Below are positions 17,200-28,838 of a stretch of DNA of 51,426 bases, one piece after another. Made by a program: the position numbers and the translations under genes. The DNA is from Pleurocapsa sp. MO_226.B13 (lineage in GTDB: Bacteria > Cyanobacteriota > Cyanobacteriia > Cyanobacteriales > Xenococcaceae). Position 1 is the stretch's first letter; every line of letters starts with the position of its first letter. The stretch covers positions 1 through 51,426 of the forward strand of contig JASJEI010000013.1 of assembly GCA_030064795.1 (NCBI GenBank), in the 5' to 3' direction. The notes beneath the pieces were generated by a model. It was not told the DNA's origin. It searched no databases and worked only from the letters and a program-made list of their open reading frames with translations.

Positions 17200-18039
17200 A
17201 TGACTATCCTATCGAAAGATGCCCGACAAAGCGAACTCCTAGATCGATTAGTCTTAGATTTCGATACTACTGAAATAGTCGGTCGCGTTAAAAAACTCTG
17301 GCTCGATGTCAAGTCCAATCGAGTCAAAGGTTTAACCTGTGCTCACGGAACATTTAACCGAGAAAAGCATTCGTTCTCTTGGGATAAAGTTGTTACAGTC
17401 GGTCATGATAGTATCCTCGTCAAAACCGAAGAGCGAGAAGAAGTAGAACCCGAGTCGATCGATAATGTTATCGGGCTTAAAGTCTGGACAGATGCGGGTA
17501 ATAAAGTAGGTCGGCTTGCAGATTACTGCATAGATACCACAACTGGTACTGTAACTGCTTATTTATTCACCTCTAACGGTTGGCGTGGCATTGCTGGCGG
17601 GACTTACATTTTAGATCCCGACGGGGTAATTACCGTAGGCAGTAAACGAATCATCGTCGCTGAAGCCAGTATTCAAAATGCTCAACAGTACGAGGAGGGT
17701 TTAACCCAAAAAATTCAGCACGCCAAGCAATTTGTTCGGGAGGACATTGCTAAAAGTCGGTCGGATTTTGGTGTAGCAGTACGCAATACTCAAAAGGCTG
17801 CGGAGCGGTTACAAACCAAAGCTCACCACGCAACTGAAGTAGCTAAAGATAAGTTGTCCAATGCTGCCAAGCAGCTACAGCATAAGTCCAAACAGGTCTC
17901 TAGCCCAGAAGGAGAAATATTAGCTGAGTCTGAAGCAAGAAGCGAACCAGAGTCAGATTCTGCTAAAGCAACAGATGAGCGATCGCTATATCCTGATACA
18001 AACTTAGAGCTAGATCGAGAAGAAACTTCTGGTGTCTAG
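17200..18039 (+). CDS. PRC-barrel domain protein with helical C-terminus
   Basis: The chosen ATG at 17200 gives 279 residues. From there the sequence looks like a typical cyanobacterial PRC-barrel start (S-E-L-L-D-R-L-V-L-D-F-D-T-T-E-I-V-G-R-V). Two PRC-barrel repeats are visible (about residues 10-75 and 85-150, the second with G-R-L-A-D-Y-C-I-D). A long charged helical segment follows (about 155-240: A-x-x-L-Q-x-K-A-x-x-A-T-E-V-A-K-D-K), like LEA or apolipoprotein helices, and then an acidic tail. PRC barrels mediate protein contacts, as in RimM and photosynthetic reaction-centre H subunits. Role here unknown; a stress or membrane-association function would suit the neighbours. Confidence 0.7.
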   Translation: MTILSKDARQSELLDRLVLDFDTTEIVGRVKKLWLDVKSNRVKGLTCAHGTFNREKHSFSWDKVVTVGHDSILVKTEEREEVEPESIDNVIGLKVWTDAGNKVGRLADYCIDTTTGTVTAYLFTSNGWRGIAGGTYILDPDGVITVGSKRIIVAEASIQNAQQYEEGLTQKIQHAKQFVREDIAKSRSDFGVAVRNTQKAAERLQTKAHHATEVAKDKLSNAAKQLQHKSKQVSSPEGEILAESEARSEPESDSAKATDERSLYPDTNLELDREETSGV

Positions 18040-18227
18040 TATTAAAGCAAGATTTTGATATTTCAGTTTGATAGGGAACTGTAAGTGTTAATGGACTTCT
18101 GATTTTCTGTCATTAACAACAAAGCAAGCCAACCCAAGCGACCGATCGCTCCTTCGTCGATAGCTATAGAGATAGATCTTGCTCGATCACAACTCACAAC
18201 AATACAAATCTGGAAGGAGGATTATTG

Positions 18228-18539
18228 ATGGCTAAGATAACATTACCAACATCTACAATAAAGCCTTTAGGCGATCGCGTATTACTAAAAATCTCAGCAG
18301 CAGCAGAAAAAACTACAGGTGGAATTTTCTTACCCGATACCGCCAAAGAAAAACCTCAAATAGCCACAGTATTTGCTGTTGGCAAGGGTAAAAGAAACGA
18401 TAATGGTACTCTTAACCCAGTGGAAGTAGAAGTTGGCGAACGAGTACTTTATTCGCAATACGCTGGTACTGAAATGAAACTCAACAACGAAGACTACGTG
18501 TTGCTCTCAGAACCAGATATTCTAGCCACCATAGTTTAA
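18228..18539 (+). CDS. groES: Co-chaperonin GroES
   Basis: The 103-residue protein starts at the ATG at 18228 behind a strong GGAAGGAGG site. It has the GroES core P-L-G-D-R-V-L-L-K and the mobile loop [15 protein letters not shown] that docks on GroEL, then the G-x-G-K and [10 protein letters not shown] blocks. It caps GroEL during ATP-driven folding. The normal partner gene follows 178 bp downstream but is truncated. I found no CIRCE operator (TTAGCACTC inverted repeat) upstream. Cyanobacteria often have a second groEL elsewhere, which this GroES may serve. Confidence 0.93.
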   Translation: MAKITLPTSTIKPLGDRVLLKISAAAEKTTGGIFLPDTAKEKPQIATVFAVGKGKRNDNGTLNPVEVEVGERVLYSQYAGTEMKLNNEDYVLLSEPDILATIV

Positions 18540-18711
18540 AGGCTACATTAACCACTGTACTTCCATTTAAGCGATCGCTTCATCTTACTAGGCTTTTCAG
18601 TTGGGTCGACCACACAGATTGAACCCTATCTTTGGCTAATAGCTAATTATCAGCGTAGTCAATTCAATTTAAAACTGCTGTAAATTTCATTGCAGACATC
18701 TCAGGAGTTAA

Positions 18712-21293
<2,582 letters not shown>

Positions 21294-21297
21294 CTAG

Positions 21298-21570
21298 TGG
21301 ATTGTTTCAGCTAAAATAGTGCAATAAATTCAACTGAACAACGCCAAACAAACAACTCTCTTTGCCCTAATTCGAGGATAAACGCCTTCGCACCCAAGGC
21401 GACGGGTATCCTAAAGGACTAGCTTCGCGTCGTAAACGCCTTTGCCCCGTATGCGATGGGGACTCGTCCTCGTCGCTTTGAGGATAAACGTGAGACAAAT
21501 TTAACGCAGAAAATTAAGCTTGACAAAGCACTAAGTTTACAAAGCACTAAGTTTAATTAGATTTTGTCGT
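21298..21570. repeat. Non-coding interval with interspersed repeat modules
   Basis: The stretch contains TTCGAGGATAAACG units (about 21370-21384 and a partial unit near 21480), related to the tandem repeats at 34014-34071, plus CCTAAAGGACTAGCTTCG modules shared with the repeats at 28.6 and 38.9 kb. A TACAAAGCACTAAGTTTA-like direct repeat lies near 21522-21556. No gene is seen. Confidence 0.55.
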
Positions 21571-22839
21571 TCATTGATTTGAAGACTCATTATTTTGATC
21601 CCTCATCGACTCTCTAGCAGCAATTAAACGATTTAAATACTGTAAGATTGCCAAACCAGCTAAAACCGAAGCAGCCAACAACAGCCAGAAATAATCGGTA
21701 AACTGGGGACGATCTAATGCCCATCCTCCTAATGGAGGCCCAATAAAATAACCGACTGCCCAACATTGAGAATTAAGGGAAAAGTAAACGCCACGCAAAG
21801 ATTCGGGGGCTAAATCTGCTACCAAACCAGAGGCAACGGGGGTATAGGTAATCATTCCTAAAGACATTACGCCCAAAGTCAAAACCGCCCAAATCAAAGT
21901 ATTATCTGGTATATTTCCCGTCACCCAGACCAAGATAAATGCCACTGCCCATAGTATCAGGGAAAAACTCAATCCCGTAATGCGACTAAAGCGATTGAGT
22001 AGCCAAGCTGCGGGTAGCTGGCAAATAGCTGCAAAGGCAATATGCCAAGTAAATAAACCACTAATTACTTGTTCGGAAAAACCCGTACCCGTATCTGCTA
22101 TTTGGACGAAGTTTTTTAGATACAGAGGCATGGTACTTTGTACCTGAGACAGATAGGTAGTAAATAAAATATTGACTGCTACATAGACCATCAAAGCGCG
22201 ATCGCGCAATGCTAAAGACCAACCGTTTTCTGCTTTTGCTGTCGAGGGTTGTCTGGAAAATTGATAAGTTTCGGCGATCGCAAAATAGATGACTCCAAAA
22301 AAGACGGCAAAAGATATCCCGTCGATGACAAACAACGCCCGATAATTCCCAGAATTGGCGATTAATGCCCCTCCCAATACTACTCCTAAACTCAAACCCA
22401 AGCTATCTGCTAATCGAGTCACAGCAAAAGCTCCATTACGCTGTTCGGGCTTGGTTAGATCGATAATCGCTGCTTCGGTTGCGGGCCAATACATACCAAT
22501 ACCAAATCCCATCAATAAGTTACCTAAAATCAGAGTGGGAAAATTAGTCGTCAGAGATAAAACTACATCTGCTAATACCGAGATTGCCGCCGAGGCTAAC
22601 AAAGTTTTTCTGCGTCCCCAACTGGGAGTATCGGCCAACTGTCCTCCTAAAAACCTCCCTGCAACCCCCGAAACCGAACCACTACCCAAAGCTATTCCTA
22701 CCAGAGTAGATGAGAGTCCTACTTGATTGACAAAAAAAATCGGCGCGTAAAACAGAGTAAAACCAGTCCCGATTTCTGATAGCAGTCTACCTGCTGCTAA
22801 AATCCAAACCTTGAAACTAAAATTCAGCATTCGAGACAT
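21571..22839 (-). CDS. Major facilitator superfamily transporter
   Basis: The 422-residue protein has 12 predicted membrane helices in two six-helix halves separated by a charged loop (about residues 195-215). The loop between helices 2 and 3 carries the MFS motif A in the form G-G-Q-L-A-D-T-P-S-W-G-R-R-K-T, and L-A-P-E-S-L-R-G stands at the equivalent place in the second half. These are proton-driven exporters or importers. It is most like drug or metabolite efflux members, but the substrate cannot be read. The gene is monocistronic here, with a repeat element just upstream. Confidence 0.85.
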   Translation of the reverse strand: MSRMLNFSFKVWILAAGRLLSEIGTGFTLFYAPIFFVNQVGLSSTLVGIALGSGSVSGVAGRFLGGQLADTPSWGRRKTLLASAAISVLADVVLSLTTNFPTLILGNLLMGFGIGMYWPATEAAIIDLTKPEQRNGAFAVTRLADSLGLSLGVVLGGALIANSGNYRALFVIDGISFAVFFGVIYFAIAETYQFSRQPSTAKAENGWSLALRDRALMVYVAVNILFTTYLSQVQSTMPLYLKNFVQIADTGTGFSEQVISGLFTWHIAFAAICQLPAAWLLNRFSRITGLSFSLILWAVAFILVWVTGNIPDNTLIWAVLTLGVMSLGMITYTPVASGLVADLAPESLRGVYFSLNSQCWAVGYFIGPPLGGWALDRPQFTDYFWLLLAASVLAGLAILQYLNRLIAARESMRDQNNESSNQ

Positions 22840-22908
22840 AAATTATCACTCATTGACCATCGATTGTTTATCATCGGTCAATTTGTATTCCTACGGGTAC
22901 TTTTGCTC

Positions 22909-23221
22909 TTGGACTTTGGACAAAAAGTCCAAACCTGAATTTAACTGAGTTTTCCAAGTCCTGAATTTGACTGAACTATTGATTGAAATAATCAAACATA
23001 CTGGGAAAAAAAAGACAAAAAATCAAATTTTGTCGGCTCTACCGAACTTACAGTGTTGAATTTGGGTAAAAAGCCCTATCTGTAAACAGCTTGAGCCAAA
23101 AGTATACAAAATCAAACTATCAAAAACTCAAAGTATTGCATAGCAATACTTTCAAGGATTAGTTTCTAACAGTTTTACATTGCATTATAGGTTCGGTAGA
23201 GCCATTTTGTCCAAAGTCCAA
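22909..23221. mobile_element. MITE-like repeat interrupted by a second element
   Basis: The ends are a perfect 17-bp inverted repeat, TTGGACTTTGGACAAAA at 22909-22925 and its complement at 23205-23221. Without the 177 bp contributed by the inner insertion, the repeat is about 136 bp. A second copy in reverse orientation lies at 50558-50676, with near-identical interior (for example TATTGATTGAAATAATCAAA) and no insertion, which shows the uninterrupted form. No transposase is encoded, so it would move only with help in trans. Confidence 0.85.
23035..23203. mobile_element. 169-bp MITE nested in another repeat, 8-bp target duplication
   Basis: Perfect 13-bp terminal inverted repeats GGCTCTACCGAAC / GTTCGGTAGAGCC bound the element, and ATTTTGTC is directly repeated on both sides (23027-23034 and 23204-23211). 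The copy at 50.6 kb has ATTTTGTC once, so the duplication is a true target site. GGCTCT ends and 8-bp duplications are usual for the ISL3 family, so this is probably an ISL3-derived non-autonomous element. Confidence 0.85.
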
Positions 23222-23300
23222 TTTGCTCAAAAATGCATAAAAAAGCAGAGCTGGCGTAACTATATAAATACAAACAAAATACACGTTGAAATTGACGACC

Positions 23301-23513
23301 ATGAAAAAAGCTATATCATCTATCTCGATCGGAGCGATCGCGCTTTCTTCACTAAATGCTTTAGTTCAATCGACACCAACAAGCATTCAAACTAATAATA
23401 ATTCTACTGCTATTGTGAGGGAGGTTCGAGCCGATTATCACAGTCCAATTAATCATAACGACTATACTATTCCCACTATTCCGATTGTTCAAATTGCTGA
23501 CGAGGAAATCTAA
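23301..23513 (+). CDS. Small exported hypothetical protein
   Basis: The 70-residue frame begins M-K-K-A-I-S-S-I-S-I-G-A-I-A-L-S-S-L, a Sec-type signal peptide, followed by a short Asn/Ser/Ile-rich mature part. The ribosome-binding site is weak. The gene begins 80 bp downstream of the nested MITE. No family is recognised; it may be a genuine small secreted protein or a chance frame with a signal-like start. Confidence 0.45.
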   Translation: MKKAISSISIGAIALSSLNALVQSTPTSIQTNNNSTAIVREVRADYHSPINHNDYTIPTIPIVQIADEEI

Positions 23514-23943
23514 AGCAGGCTGTTGCTATAGGCAAGCGTAACCTATGCGGTCGAAATGTAACTCAAACCCCTACTCAAAGTCAGGTTAATCTGGCTCGGT
23601 ATTTTCCGCAAATCGAGTGCTACTGATTGAGCTAACCAAATTGAAGGCTTTACAGGTATTGCTATTTTTAAATTGCTTCTTGGCGATCGCAATTGCCCCG
23701 CTCTTGGTAAAATATCTTACATTCTTAAGATTTAAATAAATTCAGTTACTAGTCTAGATTTAGCTTGCTAATGTTTTGTTTGGTTATAAACTCGATTATA
23801 ATAATTTAATCTTTTGTTAAACTTAACGTGTTTTTATTAATTCGTCTATGATAGCTAAACTAAATTTATAGTTTTGATTTAGACAAATCTAAAGTTAAAT
23901 TTATGAACAACACAAGCTCGGAAGTAATTCTCAGCATCTTAAA
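23514..23943. other. Intergenic region upstream of mgtC-like gene
   Basis: About 430 bp, A/T-rich towards the MgtC start. It should contain that gene's promoter. I see no terminator, riboswitch or repeat that I can name. Confidence 0.35.
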
Positions 23944-24774
23944 ATGACTATAACCTGGACGACATTTGCGCTGCGTCTACTAGTAGGATTCATCCTGGCA
24001 ATGGGCATTGGCATTGAAAGACAATGGCTCAAATCCAGAGCAGTTTTAAAAACAAATGTTTTGGTGACTTTGGGTGCAGCAATGTTTGTCATGCTCTCGA
24101 TTATGACCCCTGGGGATTCGAGTCCGACTAGAATTGCCTCACAAATAGTATCTGGTGTCGGTTTCTTAGGTGGCGGTGTCATCTTGCGAGAAGGAGCAAG
24201 TGTTAGAGGAATTAATACCGCTGCAACTCTTTGGTGTTCAGCAGCCATAGGTACACTAGTAGGTTCGGGTTATTTGGTACAGGCATATTTGAGTACTTTT
24301 GCAGTTGTAGGAGCAAATTTATTGTTACGACCATTGGTAGCAGCTTTCAGGCAGCAAAGAGATTTTGAAAGCAACGATCTCCCACCTCAAAATAACATCA
24401 AGCGGATAGAAGGTGTAAAAACGACTACATTACAAACTAGTCAAAAATCACCAACTACAAACCCTCCTAGTTCACCAGAGATTATTATCAAACCCGATCG
24501 ATACTATTGCGATGTAGTTTGCTTTCCAGAAACTGAAGCGAAAGCTTTAGAGTTAATTGGTAAATTTGCCAGAGAACGAAAATTAGTTTTGGTAGGGATG
24601 CAAAGCAAAAACGTTCCTAGCAAAATTCAACCAGGTGAATTAGAAGTAGAAATTAAAATAAATCTCGCCTCTCAAGGTTCTCAAATAGATCTAGCTGATT
24701 CTCAAGAAATAGTCAGACTATTGAAAACCGAAGCCCAAGCAAAACTGGTCAATTGGCAATTATCACCTCTCTAA
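23944..24774 (+). CDS. MgtC/SapB family membrane protein
   Basis: The 276-residue protein shows the MgtC core: an N-terminal helix with G-x-G-I-E-R-Q-W, then L-V-T-L-G-A-A-M-F, I-A-S-Q-I-V-S-G-V-G-F-L-G-G-G-V-I-L and G-I-N-T-A-A-T-L-W-C-S-A-A-I-G, with four to five membrane helices in the first 135 residues. A Pro/Ser/Thr linker leads to a soluble C-terminal domain (about 175-276), possibly ACT-like, as in larger MgtC proteins. The family is linked to survival at low Mg2+ and to control of F1Fo ATPase in pathogens; its cyanobacterial role is less clear. Confidence 0.88.
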   Translation: MTITWTTFALRLLVGFILAMGIGIERQWLKSRAVLKTNVLVTLGAAMFVMLSIMTPGDSSPTRIASQIVSGVGFLGGGVILREGASVRGINTAATLWCSAAIGTLVGSGYLVQAYLSTFAVVGANLLLRPLVAAFRQQRDFESNDLPPQNNIKRIEGVKTTTLQTSQKSPTTNPPSSPEIIIKPDRYYCDVVCFPETEAKALELIGKFARERKLVLVGMQSKNVPSKIQPGELEVEIKINLASQGSQIDLADSQEIVRLLKTEAQAKLVNWQLSPL

Positions 24775-25536
24775 ACTTAAGGATAAATAAATCATCACGG
24801 TTCTTCAGTTTATAAATAGTTTTATGCTGTTTTTTTTGCAGTAAAGCTACTTATTTTGACGAACTATTGTTGGATTGAAATTTCTCCTAAAATTGTCTAA
24901 GATTACAGTGTTAAGATTAAGACAATATTGAGCTTTCATTCTAAGATTTAGGCTCCACAATGCCTGGCAGTAGTACTCGGCAAAAAATTCTCAGTGATTT
25001 CAACTATGTGGTAATTACTGAAGTTGCTATGTATAATTTGCGATTTATATTTTAACGCTCGATATATTAATAGTTTTTTTATTGACATTAGAGTCTAGTA
25101 AAAATACGTAGACAAACATAGCTAAACTCAAGCTCAATGATTACTGCCAGCAAAAAAGCCAAATTTGTCGGAATGAATTGAGTTTATGACTTTTTATCCT
25201 GGTTGAGCGATCGGGGGAATTATTAGTTTAAATAAAGGTTAAGAAAGATTGCATTAAGAGAAATTACGGTTATCTATTAAGTATATTATGAGGTAACTTG
25301 GGAAAGTTAATAAAATTCTGACAAATTTTGCTAGACTGTTAGCTAAAAAAAGGTTTCTAGCTATGTAGTTCCTCGTAGCTTGTAGCTTTGCTATTAATTT
25401 ATGTAGCGAGAAAAACTGAAAGCTGTTTCTAGAAATGATATTTTAAAAGTTATAAACTCAAAAAAAAAGCTCAGCTATAGTCTCAAGTTTAGAGTATAGA
25501 TTTTATTTTGCCCACATTTATATCAAATTATTGAAA
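24775..25536. other. Long A/T-rich intergenic region
   Basis: About 760 bp without a credible protein gene. There are A/T-rich tracts and a few short palindromes (for example around 25340-25390, where AGCTA/TAGCT words recur), but no clear terminator, riboswitch or known RNA. It would be the first place in this window to look for an unannotated small RNA. Confidence 0.35.
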
Positions 25537-26931
25537 ATGTTTAACCAACCAATAAATATCAATCAAAAAAGCTTTTTACTTATTTTATATGTGATAATTT
25601 TGGGTATTTTTGGCCCTGCTATTTATTGGTTCAGTGAAAGTCGTAACCGATCGCCTGTTGCCAAAAAAGAGACGCAAAATTTAACTCAAACCAGAATCAG
25701 CCTGGGAGACAAGATTTTGGTTAAGGCTCATAACAATTCGGCTAAACAATTGGGAATTGAGGCATTTGCCAAAGGCGACTATATTACGGCTAGAGAAAGT
25801 TTTAGTACGGCTCTAGAAAGCGATCGCAACGATCCTGAAGCCAGAATATACCTGAATAATACGATTGCAGCTACGACAAAAAATCCACATAGAATCGGGG
25901 TAAGTGTACCGATTGGGGGAGATCTGGGAGTCGCCAAAGAAATCTTGCGGGGTGTAGCCCAGGCTCAAACAGAAATTAACCAAAATGGCGGTATCGATGG
26001 CAAGTTGTTGATGATCAAAATTGCCAATGATGACAACGAACCCGAACTGGCGCGAGAAATTGCCAATAAGTTTATTGAAGATAAGCAAATCCTAGCGGTA
26101 GTAGGACACAATAGCAGTAATGCCTCAATCGCTGCTGCACCAATCTATGAAGAAGCTGATGTGGTGATGATCACTCCGACAAGTTCTGCCGAGACATTAC
26201 CAACAATAGGAAATCATATTTTCCGTACCGTACCCAGTACCAGAGCTTTAGCAGATACTCTAGCCAATTATGCAGTTAATGTTGCTGGTAAGCGTCATAT
26301 CGCGATTTGTGTTGATTCCAAGGCAAGAGCTAGTATCTCGTTTCAAGAAAATTTTACTTGGGCAGTATATCACCATGGAGGTAAAGTTGTCTCGATCGAT
26401 TGCGATTTCTCCGCAGGAAACTTTAACCCCACCAGTATTCCTTCTCAAGTTATAAGTCGGGGTGGAGATGCTTTGTTGCTGGCTGCTTCGGTGCGTCAAG
26501 TCAGCAGAGCAGCAGAGGTTGCCACTGCTAATGACGATCGCTTGACCTTATTTGGCAATCATTCTCTTAATACCTACACCACTCTTAAAGAAGGACAAAG
26601 TGCGGTTAATGGAATGGTATTAACTGTACCTTGGTATCCCGAGACAAGCAACAACTTTACCACCAATGCTAGACAACTATGGGGTGGCTCGGTTAATTGG
26701 CGCACGGCAATGGCTTATGATGCTACTCAAACTCTATCTAAAGCTGTAGCTGCTGGTTCTAGCAGACAACAACTACAACAAGCCCTAGCTAACCCAGAAT
26801 TCTCGGCACGGGGTGCAACCTCCGAGGTTCACTTTTTGCCATCGGGCGATCGCAATTTAAAGGGGACTTTAATTAAAATTGAGCCAGGAAACAAATCGGG
26901 AACTGGTTATGATTTTGTCTCTTTAAAATAG
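25537..26931 (+). CDS. ABC-type amino-acid-like periplasmic binding protein, membrane-anchored
   Basis: From the ATG at 25537 the 464-residue protein has one N-terminal membrane helix (about residues 11-33). A short helical stretch with A-K-G-D-Y-I-T-A-R-E-S-F resembles one TPR unit. A type I periplasmic-binding domain follows (from about 120: I-G-V-S-V-P-I-G-G-D; then I-N-Q-N-G-G-I-D-G-K, A-V-V-G-H-N-S-S-N-A-S-I-A-A-A-P-I-Y), which is the Leu/Ile/Val-binding fold. No permease or ATPase genes are adjacent, so it may serve as a sensor or as an orphan receptor rather than part of a transporter. Confidence 0.82.
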   Translation: MFNQPININQKSFLLILYVIILGIFGPAIYWFSESRNRSPVAKKETQNLTQTRISLGDKILVKAHNNSAKQLGIEAFAKGDYITARESFSTALESDRNDPEARIYLNNTIAATTKNPHRIGVSVPIGGDLGVAKEILRGVAQAQTEINQNGGIDGKLLMIKIANDDNEPELAREIANKFIEDKQILAVVGHNSSNASIAAAPIYEEADVVMITPTSSAETLPTIGNHIFRTVPSTRALADTLANYAVNVAGKRHIAICVDSKARASISFQENFTWAVYHHGGKVVSIDCDFSAGNFNPTSIPSQVISRGGDALLLAASVRQVSRAAEVATANDDRLTLFGNHSLNTYTTLKEGQSAVNGMVLTVPWYPETSNNFTTNARQLWGGSVNWRTAMAYDATQTLSKAVAAGSSRQQLQQALANPEFSARGATSEVHFLPSGDRNLKGTLIKIEPGNKSGTGYDFVSLK

Positions 26932-26944
26932 ATTCGCACCGTTG

Positions 26945-28513
26945 CTAGAGCAAACCTAGCAACTGCCACCACCACCAGCCTATTACCGTCCAAATAAACA
27001 AATAAACCAAGCCTAAAATAAATCCGAGTCTGCACCAAGTCGCAGCATCAACATATCCCGCACCAAAATAAATCGGGGCAACGGCAGTACCATAGTGAGT
27101 TAGACATCCCGATAGATTAACTAAAAAAGCTAAAACTAGAGCAGCATAAGCCGGTGGTGTTCCTAGAGATATAGCTACGGATAAAAAAGCGGGATACATG
27201 GCACTGGCACGAGCAGCTTTGCTGGCAAAAAAGTAATTACTATAAAAGTACGCCAGGATTAAACAGATCGCAGCCAACTGCCACCATAGATCTTGTACTG
27301 CACTAGCAATGAGATTACTGATCCAGTCAATAAAGCCCAACTGACTCAAAAAAGTTGCCATCATCAGCAGAATCGAAAACCAGATAAAAATATCCCAGGC
27401 TTTTTGTTCTTGAATAATATCTCGCCAGGTTAGTACCCTTGTAAGCAACAGCAAAACAATTCCAATCAAACTAGTAGTCACACTGGCTATTCCCCACTGT
27501 TTACCCCATCCCCAAAACAATAACAACACGATAAACACTGCGATCATCGCCCATTCAGACTGTCCGAGCTTGCCCATTTGTCTTAACTCATCTCTAGCCA
27601 TACGGCAGGCTCGGCGAGTCGATCTCAGCTGCGGTGGATACAAGCGATGAATAACCATGGGCATAACTAGCAAGCTAATAATTCCAGGTAACAAGGCTGC
27701 TAAAGCCCAAGTCAGCCAATCTAACTCTACACCTGCAATCTCCCCAGCTAATTGTGCCATCAAAGGATTAGCTACCATAGCGGTTAAAAATAAGGCAGTA
27801 GTAATCTGAGTCCCTTGATAGGCAGTAGTCATCAAAAAAGCCCCAATGCGACGCTCAGTACCATCATGGGGTTCGCTACCATAAGCGGTTGCTAGAGACT
27901 TAACGATCGGAAAAATTATTCCCCCACCTCTGGCATTACCACTAGGCATGACAGGAGCGAGAATTAGATCTGTCAACAACAAGCCATAACTCAGTAATAA
28001 AGTACTTTTGCCAAAGAGGGTAATAAATAAATAAGCAATGCGAGTACCCAAACCAGTCTTAATAATCGCCCTGGCAATCAAAAACGAACTAACCGTCAGC
28101 CAGGCTGTTTTGTGACTAAAGCCACTCAATCCCTGTTCCAGAGTTAAAGTATTAGTAGTTACCAAGATAGTTAAAGCAATTATGGCGATCGCACCAGTAG
28201 GCAGAGGTTTGGTAATAAAGCCAGTAATTGTCGCCAAAAAAACTGCTAACAAATGCCAGGCTGATTCTTCAACTCCTGTAGGCGATGGCGCGAACCATAT
28301 CCCACCCCCAACTAGTAACGGGAACAACCAAGACTTACTCCCCTCGATCGCATCAATAATTCCAGTTGATTTTAGCTGACGATAGAACAGCCAAATAAAA
28401 CTAGGCAAAATCAGGGAAAAATGCCTAGTAAAAAAATACTTTTCGATTGTTTTTAAATTGCGATCGCGCCTACGTAACTGCGGTCTAGATGTTTTACTAA
28501 AACTAGATGGCAT
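26945..28513 (-). CDS. SLC13/DASS family anion permease
   Basis: The 522-residue protein has 12-14 membrane helices. Signature blocks include the G-L-S-G-F-S-H-K-T-A-W-L-T-V-S-S-F-L-I region in the first half, P-S-G-N-A-R-G-G-G-I-I-F-P-I, and A-x-x-T-A-Y-Q-G-T-Q. These correspond to the hairpin and Asn-containing motifs of divalent-anion:sodium symporters, which import dicarboxylates, sulfate or phosphate. The gene is convergent with the binding-protein gene, 13 bp apart. Given two sulfotransferase loci in this window, sulfate is an attractive but unproven substrate. Confidence 0.82.
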   Translation of the reverse strand: MPSSFSKTSRPQLRRRDRNLKTIEKYFFTRHFSLILPSFIWLFYRQLKSTGIIDAIEGSKSWLFPLLVGGGIWFAPSPTGVEESAWHLLAVFLATITGFITKPLPTGAIAIIALTILVTTNTLTLEQGLSGFSHKTAWLTVSSFLIARAIIKTGLGTRIAYLFITLFGKSTLLLSYGLLLTDLILAPVMPSGNARGGGIIFPIVKSLATAYGSEPHDGTERRIGAFLMTTAYQGTQITTALFLTAMVANPLMAQLAGEIAGVELDWLTWALAALLPGIISLLVMPMVIHRLYPPQLRSTRRACRMARDELRQMGKLGQSEWAMIAVFIVLLLFWGWGKQWGIASVTTSLIGIVLLLLTRVLTWRDIIQEQKAWDIFIWFSILLMMATFLSQLGFIDWISNLIASAVQDLWWQLAAICLILAYFYSNYFFASKAARASAMYPAFLSVAISLGTPPAYAALVLAFLVNLSGCLTHYGTAVAPIYFGAGYVDAATWCRLGFILGLVYLFIWTVIGWWWWQLLGLL

Positions 28514-28838
28514 AAAGAATCATAACCAACATGAAAATTGATGCTACACAATAGTTTGGAGTTCGGAGTTCGGGGCGAACGCCCTAAAGGATTAGCTGAG
28601 TCTAACGACTTGTGCCGCGAAGCCCTAAAGGACTAACTTCGTGTCGCAAATCCTTTAGGGCTTGCGCAACCGTGTCGCCGTTTGCCCGTACAGGAGTCGG
28701 TAGGGTGGGTAATAATAATTTATCAAAACTCCGTCTTTGTTAGCTAATAAAATTTGCCCACCTTTAGGTTAAGTTCTGTCTTTGCCTGCCTCCTACCTAA
28801 TTCAATATCTTAACAATCTATAAGAACAGAATTTAGCA
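28514..28838. other. Intergenic region holding an interspersed repeat
   Basis: About 325 bp between two same-strand genes, mostly occupied by the repeat at 28581-28690. The remainder, near 28700-28838, is A/T-rich with no recognised signal. Confidence 0.45.
28581..28690. repeat. Interspersed repeat, about 110 bp (copy 1)
   Basis: This copy matches 38848-38959 in the opposite orientation over about 105 bp. Shared words include TTAGCTGAGTCTAACGACTT and CTTCGTGTCGCAAATCCTTT. Internally it carries inverted CCCTAAAGGA / TCCTTTAGGG words. The ends are not sharply defined. Confidence 0.75.

Noticed and set aside
18040..18227. CIRCE operator upstream of groES
   Set aside because: I looked for TTAGCACTC-N9-GAGTGCTAA and found no match in the upstream sequence.
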